Shown: positions 55,125 to 63,969, counted from the stretch's first letter. The stretch: 64,000 bases of DNA from Paucibacter sp. Y2R2-4 (GCF_025717535.1 NZ_JAJIRO010000001.1:682001-746000); one strand, 5' to 3'. A program made the numbers and translations. Notes: a model not told the origin generated them from the letters alone.

Positions 55125-55156
55125 ACTCCGCTGGACTACGTAGTCAGCGGAGTTTT
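55125..55156 (+). terminator. Strong hairpin with a T-run on the plus strand, between ggt and apbE
   Basis: ACTCCGCT and AGCGGAGT pair, extended by GACTAC/GTAGTC with one bulged G, followed by TTTTCTTC on the plus strand. It ends 5 bases before the apbE stop (minus strand). As a plus-strand terminator it would stop transcription running antisense into the iron operon. On the minus strand it follows apbE but has no T-run there. Confidence 0.55.
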
Positions 55157-55160
55157 CTTC

Positions 55161-56195
55161 TCAATCACACACCATGGCGCGCAAGGCCGGGCTTTGCACC
55201 TCGCGCCAATGCGGCTCGCCATGATGGGGCTGCTCCCAGCTGGGGCCTTCTTCGCGGATCACAAACAAGGCCGCCAAGCCTTGCTGCGTGGCCAGGGCCG
55301 GCCCGGCCTGTGGGCCCAAGACCAGCAAGGCTGTGGCCCAGGCATCGGCCAGGCAACAGCTGCTGTGCACCACGCTGACGCTGGCCAGGCCATGGGCCAC
55401 CGGCGCGCGGCGGCGCGGGTCCAGCGTGTGCGAACGGCGCTGGCCCTGGGCGTCGACATAGCCGCGGCGATAGTCGCCCGAGGTGGCGACCGACAGGCCA
55501 TGCAAGGCCAGCACCGTCTCGGGCAGGCCCCAGGAGTCCGGCACGCCTTCCAGTTGCACCCACCAGGGTTGGCCGTCCAGCTTGCGGCCACAGCCGCGCA
55601 ACTCACCGCCCACCTCGACCAAATGATGCGGCAGCCCGCAGGCCAGCAAATAGGCCGAGAGACGATCCACCGCATACCCCTTGGCGATGCCACAGAAGTC
55701 CAGCTCCAAGTCGCCGGGTTGCCAGAGCTCGCGGCTGGCCTCGCGCAGGGTCAGGTCTTGCCAGCTTAAAGCTTGACCCAAGCGCTCGCCCCAGGCGGGC
55801 TCCTCAGGCTCCACAAAGCCGGGCTCGTCATGGCGCTTGCCGGCACCGAATCCCCAGGCGCGCACCAGCGCCGCCGCCGTCGGATCAAAAGCGCCGCCAC
55901 TGGCACGCGCCACGTGCAGGGCATGGCCCAGCACCTCCCAGGTGCTCTGCGACAAACTCAGCCAGGCGCCCGAGGGTGTACGCGCAAAGCGGTTCAAATC
56001 GGACTCGGTCTCCCAGGGGCTCATGCGTGCCACCACCTCGGCCAGACCGGCTTCCAAACCGGCTTGCACCGGCTGGATGTCCAGACCGCGCGGGCCGTAG
56101 AACTTGACGCACCAGCTGGTGCCCATGCTGCGGCCCTGCAGCTGGTAAAGCACTTCACCCAGCATGGGGCCCGCTGGATCGATTTCGCGGGGCAT
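55161..56195 (-). CDS. apbE: FAD:protein FMN transferase ApbE
   Basis: A protein of about 345 residues that attaches FMN covalently to Thr/Ser in target proteins. MSPWETESDLNRF, DFCGIAKGYAVDRL, LVEVGGELRGCG and SVATSGDYRRGY are the ApbE motifs, and the Mg-binding end DPRRRAPVA with DAWATALLV is kept. The expected target, a DUF2271 protein with SGAT, is two genes upstream. Oddity: no signal peptide or lipobox precedes the domain at the ATG at 56195, or in the longer frame to 56423. Either an unusual start is used or the enzyme acts before export. Confidence 0.9.
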   Translation of the reverse strand: MPREIDPAGPMLGEVLYQLQGRSMGTSWCVKFYGPRGLDIQPVQAGLEAGLAEVVARMSPWETESDLNRFARTPSGAWLSLSQSTWEVLGHALHVARASGGAFDPTAAALVRAWGFGAGKRHDEPGFVEPEEPAWGERLGQALSWQDLTLREASRELWQPGDLELDFCGIAKGYAVDRLSAYLLACGLPHHLVEVGGELRGCGRKLDGQPWWVQLEGVPDSWGLPETVLALHGLSVATSGDYRRGYVDAQGQRRSHTLDPRRRAPVAHGLASVSVVHSSCCLADAWATALLVLGPQAGPALATQQGLAALFVIREEGPSWEQPHHGEPHWREVQSPALRAMVCD

Positions 56196-56265
56196 CAGTA
56201 CGCAGCGCGGCGAAGCACCGGCCTGCGTTGCGGCTTTGACGTTCAAACTCTGCACAGGAATCGCT

Positions 56266-57117
56266 TTACTTCGGCAAGGCCTCAAAAGTGGCGCTGTAGC
56301 GGTAGCGCTTGGCCGGCTGTGCCGCCTTGTCGCCCTCAGCCTTGACGGCAGCCACCTCATGGCCCAGCCCCAGCCAGTAGCGGCCGGCCTCCGGCCAGGT
56401 GATGCGCAGCTCGCCATTGGCATCGGTCTTGAAGCTCATCTCGCCGAGCTTGTAGCGGTAGCGGCTGCCGCCGCGCAGCACGGTCACATCTGCGCCGGCC
56501 AGTGGCTTGCCGTCGGCCAGTACCCGCAGATGCACGCTGTCGCCGTCGCTCAAATCGGTCACCGGGCTCAGGGCCTGCAACTCCAGGCCTTGGCTTTGGC
56601 GGGCAAAAGGCGGCAGCGTGGCGCGCTCTTTGCTGACAAAGGTCTCGCTGCGCATCAAGGTCTGCGTCACTTGCAGCTCTGGCGCCTCGGCCGGGATTTG
56701 CGCGGCCATATCGGCCGGCTTGCCGCGCCAGCGCTTGGTTTCGCCGCCCAGCTTGTAGCTAGCGAACACCGATTCGGCGCTGTTGCTGATGCGGTAGCTG
56801 CCGCTTTGCTCCAGCTTGATGTCGATGCTGTTGCGGTGGCGGGCGCTGCTGGTGCCTTCGGGCGCAATCGCCTTGCCGTCCGGCGCCAAGATCAAGACCG
56901 TGCCCAGTTGCTGCGCATGTTCAAACTCAAACAACTCCTCCGAGGCCACCGCGTCCACCGTCACCATCGCAGGGCGGCTGGCCGCGTTGCCGGCGGAACT
57001 GATATGCGCGGTTTGCGGCAGCAGCCAAGTGCGGTGCGCTTGCGCGGGGGCTTGCAGGGCCAGACCCAAGAGCACGGCCCAGGCGCTCATGCTGAGCTTG
57101 CTAGTCATTGTTTTCAT
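56266..57117 (-). CDS. DUF4198 periplasmic protein
   Basis: A 283-residue exported protein with a signal peptide (about 1-27, ending PAQAH). HRTWLLPQ at the mature N-terminus and the GRYWLGLGHE region near the end are DUF4198 features; DGDSVHLRVLADGKPLAGADVTVLRGG is a carboxypeptidase-regulatory-like beta sandwich. DUF4198 proteins are associated with metal, mainly nickel, cobalt or iron, uptake. GGAAAG precedes the ATG at 57117. Its 5' end lies within 35 bases of the DUF2271 stop but on the same strand with an overlap of reading regions avoided by this start. Confidence 0.88.
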   Translation of the reverse strand: MKTMTSKLSMSAWAVLLGLALQAPAQAHRTWLLPQTAHISSAGNAASRPAMVTVDAVASEELFEFEHAQQLGTVLILAPDGKAIAPEGTSSARHRNSIDIKLEQSGSYRISNSAESVFASYKLGGETKRWRGKPADMAAQIPAEAPELQVTQTLMRSETFVSKERATLPPFARQSQGLELQALSPVTDLSDGDSVHLRVLADGKPLAGADVTVLRGGSRYRYKLGEMSFKTDANGELRITWPEAGRYWLGLGHEVAAVKAEGDKAAQPAKRYRYSATFEALPK

Positions 57118-57151
57118 CGGCTTCTTTCCGTCGAAATTCAGGCGTAGAAAT

Positions 57152-57682
57152 TCAGGGTTTGAACTGCAAGGCCAAAGCGCCCAACTCATGCTCGCCTTGA
57201 GCGCTCACTTGGTTTGGCGCTTTCGGCGGCCACTGCAAGGCCAGGCGCTGCACCTCGCGGCCACCGCCTTCGCGTGCGGCCTCCACCACCACCTCATACT
57301 TGCCGGCCGGCAAATTGGCGACTTGCTTGCTCAGGTTGAGCTTGTGCTCGCCCACTGCACGAGTGGCGCCGCTGACGCCGTCCATGGGCATGCTCAGATC
57401 GCGCCCGCCCTTGCGCCACCACTGGCGCAAATCAGGCAGCCATTTGATGCCGGCGTTATTGGCTTTTTTCTGGTCGTACAAGACGGCCAGAGGAATCGCC
57501 TCACCCGCTTTTTCTGAGTTCTCCAGCCAGACCGCCACATAGGGCCGGTGGTACTCGGCCACATTCAGACGCGGGATCTCCAAGCTCAGCTGCAAATCAG
57601 CCGCCCAGGCCGAGCTCAACGGCAAAACCAAGCCCGCTGCGCCCAGCAGCAGACCTTGAGAGAAGTTTATTTGTGTTTTCAT
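57152..57682 (-). CDS. DUF2271 protein with a predicted flavinylation site
   Basis: A 176-residue exported protein with a signal peptide (about 1-28, ending SSAWA). The DUF2271 part includes YVAVWLENSEKAG, LYDQKK and WLPDLRQWWRKGG. At residues 101-107 lies DGVSGAT, which matches the Dxx(S/T)GA(S/T) target motif of ApbE, so Thr107 is the predicted covalent FMN site. I infer a soluble periplasmic electron carrier. It is followed by DUF4198 and apbE and preceded by the PepSY membrane protein. Confidence 0.9.
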   Translation of the reverse strand: MKTQINFSQGLLLGAAGLVLPLSSAWAADLQLSLEIPRLNVAEYHRPYVAVWLENSEKAGEAIPLAVLYDQKKANNAGIKWLPDLRQWWRKGGRDLSMPMDGVSGATRAVGEHKLNLSKQVANLPAGKYEVVVEAAREGGGREVQRLALQWPPKAPNQVSAQGEHELGALALQFKP

Positions 57683-57691
57683 GGTTTCACT

Positions 57692-58408
57692 TCAGTGAAC
57701 AAAAACCATCAGCAACAGAGCCGGCAAGACCAGGCCTGCTGCCACCAGAGGCCAAACGCTGCGGCGTTTGGCGGCATGCATCTTCAAAATCAACAAACCC
57801 GTGATGGCGAAGACCAAACAGGCCAGGCCAAACAGGTCGATGAACCAGCTCCACACCGGCCCGGTGTGGCGGCCCTTGTGCAAGTCATTCAGATAGGCAA
57901 TCGCACCCCGGTCGCTGCGCTCAAACTCGACCGCACCATCGGGCAAAGCGATGCGCAGCCAAGCGTCGCCCCCAGCGCGCGGCATTGGCAGATAGACCTC
58001 ATCCGTGGACCATTCGGCCGCCACGCCGTCCAACTTGAAACCCCATTGCTCACGCAACCACTGGCGGCTGGCCTGCGGCAGCTCGGCGCGGCGCTCAGCC
58101 GGCTTATGCTTCAGCAGTTCTTGGAGCAGCGGCTCGGGCAGTTGCCCTTGACCGCTTTGCACGCTGGGCTTGGACTCAAACAAGCCTGCGTTGTTCAGCG
58201 TCACCCCGGTCACGCTGAACATCAGCAAGGCCACCAGGCTGATGGCCGAGCTGACCCAGTGCCAGAGATGCAAGGACTTCAGGTAAGCCGCTTGGCTCTT
58301 CTTCGTGGCCTTCTCAGCTTGCTGAAGGGCTTGTTGCGCGGCATGCTGCGCAGGCGCGGCATGCTGGTTTGGCACATCCGCCACCCGGGTGCTCAGTCCG
58401 CTGCTCAT
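57692..58408 (-). CDS. PepSY-associated transmembrane protein
   Basis: A 238-residue inner-membrane protein with three clear hydrophobic segments (about 48-70, 183-205 and 216-236). A periplasmic PepSY-like region lies between the first and second segments. His residues in SLHLWHW and DLHKGRHTG near the membrane ends are candidates for heme or quinone contact (inference). The family resembles PepSY_TM proteins of iron reduction and flavin-linked electron transfer. The ATG at 58408 overlaps the piuC stop in ATGA (58405-58408), so the two are coupled. Confidence 0.86.
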   Translation of the reverse strand: MSSGLSTRVADVPNQHAAPAQHAAQQALQQAEKATKKSQAAYLKSLHLWHWVSSAISLVALLMFSVTGVTLNNAGLFESKPSVQSGQGQLPEPLLQELLKHKPAERRAELPQASRQWLREQWGFKLDGVAAEWSTDEVYLPMPRAGGDAWLRIALPDGAVEFERSDRGAIAYLNDLHKGRHTGPVWSWFIDLFGLACLVFAITGLLILKMHAAKRRSVWPLVAAGLVLPALLLMVFVH

Positions 58409-59088
58409 AACTCCGCCCATTGACGCAAGAGGTTGTGATAGTGGCCACTCAAGGCCACGGCCTCTTCGATCTCGCCGTAGCGGCCGCGCAAGCTTTGGAT
58501 GGACTGGTCCAGCTCGTACAGCATGGCGCGGCGAGCGTCGTCGCGGATCATGCTCTGCGTCCAGAAAAAGGCCGCCACCCGTTCGCCCTCGCTGACCGGC
58601 AAGACCTGATGCAGGCTGGTGGAGGGGTACAGCACCAAGTCACCGGCGGGCAGCTTGACCTCGTGCAGGCCATAGGTGTCTTTGACCTCCAGCTCGCCGC
58701 CTTGGTACTCGTCGGGTTCGCTCAGGAACAAGGTGGTGGAGACATCGCTGCGCAGCAGTTGCATGCTGCCCAGCTGGTTCATCACCGCCCCGTCCACATG
58801 CAGGCCGTAATGGCCGCCACCGGCATAGCGATTGAACAAAGGCGACAGGGTGCGCAGTGGCAGCGCCGCCGAGAAGAACTGCGGGTGCGCCGCCAGCTTT
58901 TGCTGGATGCGCTGGCCCAGCTCCTGCGCCAGGGCCGAGCCCGGACGCAGCTGCTGGTTGCGCTTGACCTGCGCGCCTTGTTGGCCCACGGTCACGCGGC
59001 CATCCACCCACTCGCCCTCAGCAGCCAGCTTCTGGCGGAACTCGCCCACCTCGGCCTTGCTGAGAACGCCCTCGATATGCAGCAACAT
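58405..59088 (-). CDS. piuC: PKHD-type Fe(II)/2-oxoglutarate dioxygenase PiuC
   Basis: A 227-residue cytoplasmic hydroxylase. The iron-binding facial triad is His97 and Asp99 (GLHVDGAVM) and His160 ([10 protein letters not shown]); Arg170 binds 2-oxoglutarate. [11 protein letters not shown] and [14 protein letters not shown] are PiuC/YbiX family features. These genes regularly accompany catecholate siderophore receptors (PiuA, Fiu). The substrate is unresolved. It starts 43 bases after the receptor gene and overlaps the PepSY gene. Confidence 0.93.
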   Translation of the reverse strand: MLLHIEGVLSKAEVGEFRQKLAAEGEWVDGRVTVGQQGAQVKRNQQLRPGSALAQELGQRIQQKLAAHPQFFSAALPLRTLSPLFNRYAGGGHYGLHVDGAVMNQLGSMQLLRSDVSTTLFLSEPDEYQGGELEVKDTYGLHEVKLPAGDLVLYPSTSLHQVLPVSEGERVAAFFWTQSMIRDDARRAMLYELDQSIQSLRGRYGEIEEAVALSGHYHNLLRQWAEL

Positions 59089-59131
59089 CTGGACCCTGCC
59101 TCTTTACTTGCGAATTGCCCGCCTGAGCCGA

Positions 59132-61525
59132 TCAGTACTTGACGTTCAGCGACAAGCTATAGCTGCGCGGCGCGCCAACGGTGAAGCGGTTGCGACCACT
59201 GTTGACGGCAGCAAAGTAGAACTTGTCGGTCAGATTGGCCACGTTGAACTGCAGGCCGATCTGCTTGTTGATCTCGTAGGCGGCCATGGCGTCAAACACC
59301 CAGTAGCTGGGGATGCCGTCCATACCGCTCACAGGAGCCGCGCCGTTATTGACTTGGGTGGTCTGGCTGGCCGTGTAGCGCGCGCCGCCACCCAGGCTCA
59401 GGCCTTGCAAGACGCCTTCGCTCAAGCGGTAGTTGACCCAGGAGGTGAAGCTCAGCTTGGGCGTGTAGACCAGCTCGGCACCGGTTTGGGTGTCAATGCT
59501 GCCGGGGGCGACCACGGCCGCCTGGTCCACCTTGCTGTCCATCCACACCAGACCGGCTTGCAGCTGCAGATTGTTGGACACCGCACCGGCCGCGCCCAAC
59601 TCCAGGCCCTTGACCGTCTTTTTGCCGTATTGGGTCACATCACCTGCAGCATTGCTGGCACGGGCCAGTTCGTTCTTGTTTTCTGACTGGAACAAGGCGG
59701 CGGTCAGCAGCAATTGCTTGTCCAGCAGATCCCATTTGGTGCCCAGCTCCAGATTGCTAGCTTCTTGGGGCTTCAGGTTCGGCGCGTTGATGCTGATCGA
59801 GTTCGTGCTGCCGCTAGGCGCCGCGCTGCTGAGGGCGAAGTTGTCGCTGCCTGGAGGCTTTTGCGAGGTGGAGTAAGACAGATAGACGCTGCCGTTCTCG
59901 CTGGGCTTGTAGAGCAGACCCACTTTGCCGCTGCTCAAGCTGTCGCTCTTGGCATAGGTGGTCGAAGCGACCGCCGGCGTGGCAGGTGCCGCAATGCTGG
60001 TGTACTCGGTGCGATAGCGCTCGAAACGCAGGCCGGCGCTCAGCTGCAGGCTGGGCGTCAGGTCCAGGGTGTCAAACACATAGGCTGCGGCCGTGGTGGT
60101 GCTGCCTTCGGTGCTGGCGCCATTGCGGCTCAGCACGGCGAACTTGTCGCTCGCCTTGGGCGCATACAAGTTGGCGCGGTCGCCGTCGGTGTTGGTGTAG
60201 CTGAAGCCGGCGGTGTTTTGCTGCTCATGCGTCAGCTCAATCCCGGTGCTGATATTGTTCTTGATGCCGGCCACGGTGAAGCCGGTGCTCAGATTGGTTT
60301 GGTTGGCCAGAATCTGGTTGCGCTGGTCGCGGCCCAGGCGCAGGCGGCCGACGGTCCAAGTTTCCGGCTTGGCCGCATCGCCAACGATGGCCCAATTGCC
60401 AGAGCTGATGATGGTGTTGGTGAGAGCCAGGTCTTGCTGGGTACGGCCCAGGCGGGTGGTATTGCGCAAGGTGCTGCCGGGCGCGAAGTCATGCTCCAGT
60501 TGCACCGTCAGCATGTCCGCGGTGGTCTTGTCGAAGTCGCTCGCGCTGCCGTAGAAATTGCTGCGCGAAACTGGTTTGATGTCGGTCACGGTGACCGCGC
60601 CGGTGGCGGGCGTGGCGGTCGCGCCGGCCAAGGTCTTGTAGACCGGGGCGCTGGTGAAGCCCATCAGGCCCACGCCGGGCACGCCGCCATCGGGCGTGGC
60701 GTCTTGGCTCACATGCAGATAGCTCAGCGTGGCGCGGGTCGAAGTGCCCAAGCCCAGGGTCAGGCTGGGCGCCACGCCCCAACGATTGCGCTCGATCACA
60801 TCGCGGCCGAGCACATTGCCGCGGTCGCTGAAGGCATTCAGGCGGAAGGCGGCGCCGGGCAGACCCAAGTCCAGCTTTTTGTTCAGGTCGGCGCTCAGGC
60901 GCACGCGGCTGCCGCTGGAGACTTGGGCCGAGCCTTCGGCGAAGTCGCGCAGCTGCGCCTTCTTGCTGACCATATTGATATAGCCATTGGGCGAGCCGCG
61001 GCCGTTGTCGGCGCCGCTTGGGCCCTTCACCACTTCCACCGCTTCTACATTGAAGGTGTCGCGGGTGATGCCGCCCAGATCGCGCACGCCGTCCACGAAG
61101 ATATTGGCGCTGGCATCAAAGCCGCGCATGAAGACGGTGTCGCCGGTGTTGGTGTTGCCGTTCTCACCCAGGGTGAAGGTGATGCCGGGGGTGTTGCGCA
61201 GCGCGTCGCTCAAAGAGGCGGTGCCTTGTTGCTGCAGCAACTCTTTGTTGATGACGGTGATGGTCTGCGGTGTTTCCAGCAGCGGCTTGACGAATTTGGC
61301 GCTGGAGGCGGCTTCGGCCTTGAATTCGTTTTCGGTGATGGCCTTGGCCTTGGCACGCACGATGGGCAAGGCTTCTTCTGTCTTGGATGCTGCGGCCTGC
61401 TGCGCCATGGCGGCCAAGGGCAGGCTCAGCGCCAACACAGACACTGCGGCGCTAACGCCAGACAAAGACGGAGACAGAGAAGGAGACGAAGCCGCGTGCT
61501 TGCGGCTCTTGATAAATGCGGACAT
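59132..61525 (-). CDS. TonB-dependent siderophore receptor (Fiu/PiuA-like)
   Basis: A 797-residue outer-membrane receptor. The signal peptide covers about residues 1-42 (ending PLAAMA). The plug domain has ETPQTITVINKELLQQQG, NTPGITFTLGE and the conserved GFDASANIFVDGVRD with EVVKGPSG. The C-terminal beta-barrel ends in the family's aromatic closing strand RSYSLSLNVKY. The plug resembles catecholate/ferric siderophore receptors. I preferred the ATG at 61525 to a TTG at 61543. A Fur-box-like dyad lies 103 bases upstream, so iron repression is expected. Confidence 0.94.
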   Translation of the reverse strand: MSAFIKSRKHAASSPSLSPSLSGVSAAVSVLALSLPLAAMAQQAAASKTEEALPIVRAKAKAITENEFKAEAASSAKFVKPLLETPQTITVINKELLQQQGTASLSDALRNTPGITFTLGENGNTNTGDTVFMRGFDASANIFVDGVRDLGGITRDTFNVEAVEVVKGPSGADNGRGSPNGYINMVSKKAQLRDFAEGSAQVSSGSRVRLSADLNKKLDLGLPGAAFRLNAFSDRGNVLGRDVIERNRWGVAPSLTLGLGTSTRATLSYLHVSQDATPDGGVPGVGLMGFTSAPVYKTLAGATATPATGAVTVTDIKPVSRSNFYGSASDFDKTTADMLTVQLEHDFAPGSTLRNTTRLGRTQQDLALTNTIISSGNWAIVGDAAKPETWTVGRLRLGRDQRNQILANQTNLSTGFTVAGIKNNISTGIELTHEQQNTAGFSYTNTDGDRANLYAPKASDKFAVLSRNGASTEGSTTTAAAYVFDTLDLTPSLQLSAGLRFERYRTEYTSIAAPATPAVASTTYAKSDSLSSGKVGLLYKPSENGSVYLSYSTSQKPPGSDNFALSSAAPSGSTNSISINAPNLKPQEASNLELGTKWDLLDKQLLLTAALFQSENKNELARASNAAGDVTQYGKKTVKGLELGAAGAVSNNLQLQAGLVWMDSKVDQAAVVAPGSIDTQTGAELVYTPKLSFTSWVNYRLSEGVLQGLSLGGGARYTASQTTQVNNGAAPVSGMDGIPSYWVFDAMAAYEINKQIGLQFNVANLTDKFYFAAVNSGRNRFTVGAPRSYSLSLNVKY

Positions 61526-61627
61526 GAGGTCGGATCCCGGCAAACGAATGGATAGTGAAAACTTCGAGCGCTGGCGCCTTGCGCGCCTTACCTGGGGACG
61601 ACCTGGGTTGACTCTCTCGACAAGAAC

Positions 61628-61650
61628 TAAATAATAACCGTTCTCATTTA
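61628..61650 (-). promoter_or_regulatory. Probable Fur box of the iron operon
   Basis: A 23-base interrupted dyad, minus strand TAAATGAGAACGGTTATTA followed by TTTA, with matching ends TAAAT/ATTTA and central GAAC/GTT. It resembles the Fur consensus of alternating AATGAGAA/TTATTATT-like hexamers. It sits upstream of the TonB receptor, in an AT-rich patch unusual for the window, and about 120 bases from the divergent cyclotransferase gene. Confidence 0.7.
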
Positions 61651-61771
61651 CAAATTTAAGTAGGACTGAAAAATTGGTGCGATCTGTAGCCGCAACGCAT
61701 CACTGCCCACTCCCCGCCAGCATCCGAGATGCCTCGCTTGGCCCGAAGCTGAACAGAGCCCCGCACCAGAG

Positions 61772-62686
61772 ATGGTGAAATACGCGCCGCTACGCCCTCC
61801 TTTTGCACCAGCCCGGCTGCCCGCAGCCCCTGAACGGACGCCTCAATTGCAAGATTTGATCAACCTCCCCCGCTTCAACACAAGCCAACTTTGGGCCCTG
61901 CCCTGGAAGCTCAGCTTGGCATTCATCGCGGCCTTGCTGCTGCAAGCGCAGCCCGCACAAGCCCAACGCGTGCGCTTGCCGATTTTTGATGCAGTGGTGG
62001 TGAACAGCTATCCGCATGACCCAGACGCTTTCACCCAAGGCCTGCTGTTCCGCGACGGTGTGCTGTATGAAAGCACTGGCATGAACGGCCGCTCCTCGAT
62101 CCGCAAGGTGGCACTGGAGAGCGGCAAAGTGCTGCAAAAAGCCGACATCCCTCAGCAGTACTTTGGCGAAGGCATGACAGCTTGGAAGGACGAGCTTTTC
62201 AGCCTGACCTGGCAGTCGCAAACCGGCTTTGTCTGGGACCTCAAGACCTTCAAGCTCAAGCGCCAATTCAGCTACAGCGGCGAAGGCTGGGGGCTGACGC
62301 ACGACGATAAGCACCTGGTTCTCAGCGACGGCACGGCCACCCTGCGCTTCTTCGACCCGGCCACGATGAAGGAAGTCAAACGCCTGCCCGTCACCGCCCT
62401 CGGCCGCCCGGTCGAGCAACTCAATGAACTGGAATGGGTAGAGGGCCAGATCTATGCCAATGTCTGGCAAAGCGACTTGATCGTGCGCATCGACCCAGCA
62501 TCCGGCCAGGTCCACAGCGTCATCGACCTCAGCGGCTTGCTCAAGCGCTCTGGTGCGGCCCGCGGCAGCGAAGATGTGCTCAACGGCATCGCCTATGACG
62601 CGGCCAAAAAACGCCTCTTTGTCACCGGCAAACTCTGGCCCAAGCTGTTTGAGATTCGGCTGCTGCCGAGGCCCTTGACGCAATAA
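61772..62686 (+). CDS. Glutaminyl-peptide cyclotransferase (beta-propeller type)
   Basis: A 304-residue protein converting N-terminal Gln to pyroglutamate. The signal-like stretch LSLAFIAALLLQAQPAQA is at about residues 47-64, so the first 40 residues may not be translated and the real start may lie downstream (TTG or GTG codons exist). Mature features PHDPDAFTQGLLF, ESTGMNGRSSIRKV, and LNELEWVEGQIYANVW with the repeated propeller strands identify the plant/bacterial QC family. Divergent from the TonB receptor with the Fur box between. Confidence 0.88.
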   Translation: MVKYAPLRPPFAPARLPAAPERTPQLQDLINLPRFNTSQLWALPWKLSLAFIAALLLQAQPAQAQRVRLPIFDAVVVNSYPHDPDAFTQGLLFRDGVLYESTGMNGRSSIRKVALESGKVLQKADIPQQYFGEGMTAWKDELFSLTWQSQTGFVWDLKTFKLKRQFSYSGEGWGLTHDDKHLVLSDGTATLRFFDPATMKEVKRLPVTALGRPVEQLNELEWVEGQIYANVWQSDLIVRIDPASGQVHSVIDLSGLLKRSGAARGSEDVLNGIAYDAAKKRLFVTGKLWPKLFEIRLLPRPLTQ

Positions 62687-62715
62687 AGCTTGCAAGCATC
62701 TTCGAGGAACTGCCG

Positions 62716-63231
62716 GTGCACATTCAAGCCTTTGATCAAAGTCTGTTCCCAGCTCTGGTGCAAGCCATGCGCGAACAGGATTAGCATTATTTCGGCGCAC
62801 AAGGCGCGAGCATCGAAGCGCTCACGCAGAGCCTGAAGCACGGGATCTTGGCAGCGGATGCAGGGGTTCAGATCGTCGTCGCGCAGGATGGAGATGAGGT
62901 CGCCGCGCTGGCAACTTTCTCCTTGCTCTACCCTGCGCGGCAGCAAAGAGGCCAGCTCATCATGATGGATCTGTTTGCTCGCCAGCGTTGGCGTTCGCGG
63001 GGCCTGGGCGAGCAATTGATGCGCTACCTCGCCGCTTATGCCTTGCAAAGAAACTGCATTCGCTTCGACTGGACCACCGAATCCAGCAACACCGGCGCCA
63101 TGTCCTTCTATCAGCGCCTGGGTGCCGAGCATGTGACCGAGAAGGTCTACTACCGGCTGACGGGTCAAGCGCTACAAGCCTTAGCGGGTGAGCCAGCCCA
63201 AACACCAGGCTCTTCCAACAGCCCCGCTTGA
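62716..63231 (+). pseudogene. GNAT acetyltransferase interrupted by an amber stop
   Basis: A GTG at 62716 with GAGG 8 bases upstream opens a frame that continues to 63231, but codon 23 is TAG (62782-62784, after MREQD). Beyond it the frame resumes with HYFGAQG and a normal GNAT domain: LIMMDLFARQRWRSRGLGEQLMRYLAAYALQRNC, with the acetyl-CoA loop RSRGLGEQL, and TTESSNTGAMSFYQRLGAE. The frame is intact on both sides, so one point mutation seems to have broken the gene. A restart at TTG 62848 would still keep the acetyl-CoA loop. Sequencing error or suppression cannot be excluded. Confidence 0.8.
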
Positions 63232-63318
63232 CGGGTGCCCAAAAGCCCCCCAGGGTCAGGTCTTGCTATTGGAGCTTGCATTGCTGGGCTGTCCTTAAAG
63301 ACAGCATAGCCAACATGC

Positions 63319-63855
63319 CTAAGCCCACTGCGGAAACAAGCTGGCAACAACGAACAGCAACATGAAATTATGTGCAGCATGGGTCGTAAACGCGGCAAGG
63401 AAGGCGGGAAACATGCCACTTGGCCGGGCGAGCAGATAGCTGCCTGCAAAGACCAGCCCGGTGGAAAAGGTCGCGACGCCGTGCGCCAGCCCGCCATTGA
63501 CGCAATGGCCCACCCCAAACAACGCGGCACTGATGATGATGCAGACAAGGGAGCTGCCGCCGAAGCGATTGGCAACTTCCACCGGAACCACCTGACCAAG
63601 CAATGTTTCGAAGACCGGCACCCAGAGGACGGCGACGAAAAACAGAAGGCCCGGAGAGAGCGTCCCTAGAGCCGAGCCGGCCGATGGCCCCCAATCCTCA
63701 CGAGGAAGCACCACGGAAAGAAAAAGCAGCGTCAGCACGGACACAGCCAAACTGAGCACTGCCAGCCAAAGTCCGGAATTAATCGCACCCAAAACTGGGC
63801 GCGCACATACTCTGGCCCGCAGATGCTCGGTCGGAACTGTGATCGGAACTCTCAT
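63319..63855 (-). CDS. CPBP-family membrane protein with an altered first motif
   Basis: A 178-residue protein with about four membrane segments. It belongs to the CPBP/Abi intramembrane metalloprotease family by motifs 2 and 3: F113-xxx-H117 (FGVGH) and H159-xxx-N163 (HAAHN). Motif 1, usually EExxxR, reads ETLLGQ (Glu83 to Gln88), so the second Glu and the Arg are lost; whether it is an active protease is doubtful. It has lower GC than neighbours. Its ATG (63855) lies just after the right core of an attC-like site, as for a gene in an integron cassette. Confidence 0.75.
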   Translation of the reverse strand: MRVPITVPTEHLRARVCARPVLGAINSGLWLAVLSLAVSVLTLLFLSVVLPREDWGPSAGSALGTLSPGLLFFVAVLWVPVFETLLGQVVPVEVANRFGGSSLVCIIISAALFGVGHCVNGGLAHGVATFSTGLVFAGSYLLARPSGMFPAFLAAFTTHAAHNFMLLFVVASLFPQWA

Positions 63856-63858
63856 GAC

Positions 63859-63969
63859 GGCCAACGATGAAGCTCAGGAGCCGCAGCCAGCTGGCCGCGC
63901 GGAGCAGAAACCATACAGACAGCGTTGCGCGGCCAGCTGGCGGAGGTCCGCTCGAGCGACCAGTTAGAG
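63859..63969 (-). other. Integron attC-like recombination site
   Basis: Read on the minus strand it begins with a CTCTAAC core (R'' type, one mismatch to RYYYAAC) and continues GGTCGCTCGAGCGGACC. A perfect 15-base inverted repeat (63886-63900 with 63927-63941) follows, and the site ends GAGCTTCATCGTTGGCC (R' type, one mismatch to GTTRRRY). Length (111 bases), palindromic centre, asymmetric flanks of the attC type and the position right before a start codon all fit. No integrase gene is in the window, and no second attC is clear downstream of the CPBP gene. Confidence 0.5.

Noticed and set aside
63232-63318. A second attC site downstream of the CPBP gene
   Set aside because: A GTTGGCT-like core and a GCTGTC/GACAGC hairpin occur, but the opposing core is missing and the arms do not pair as in attC.
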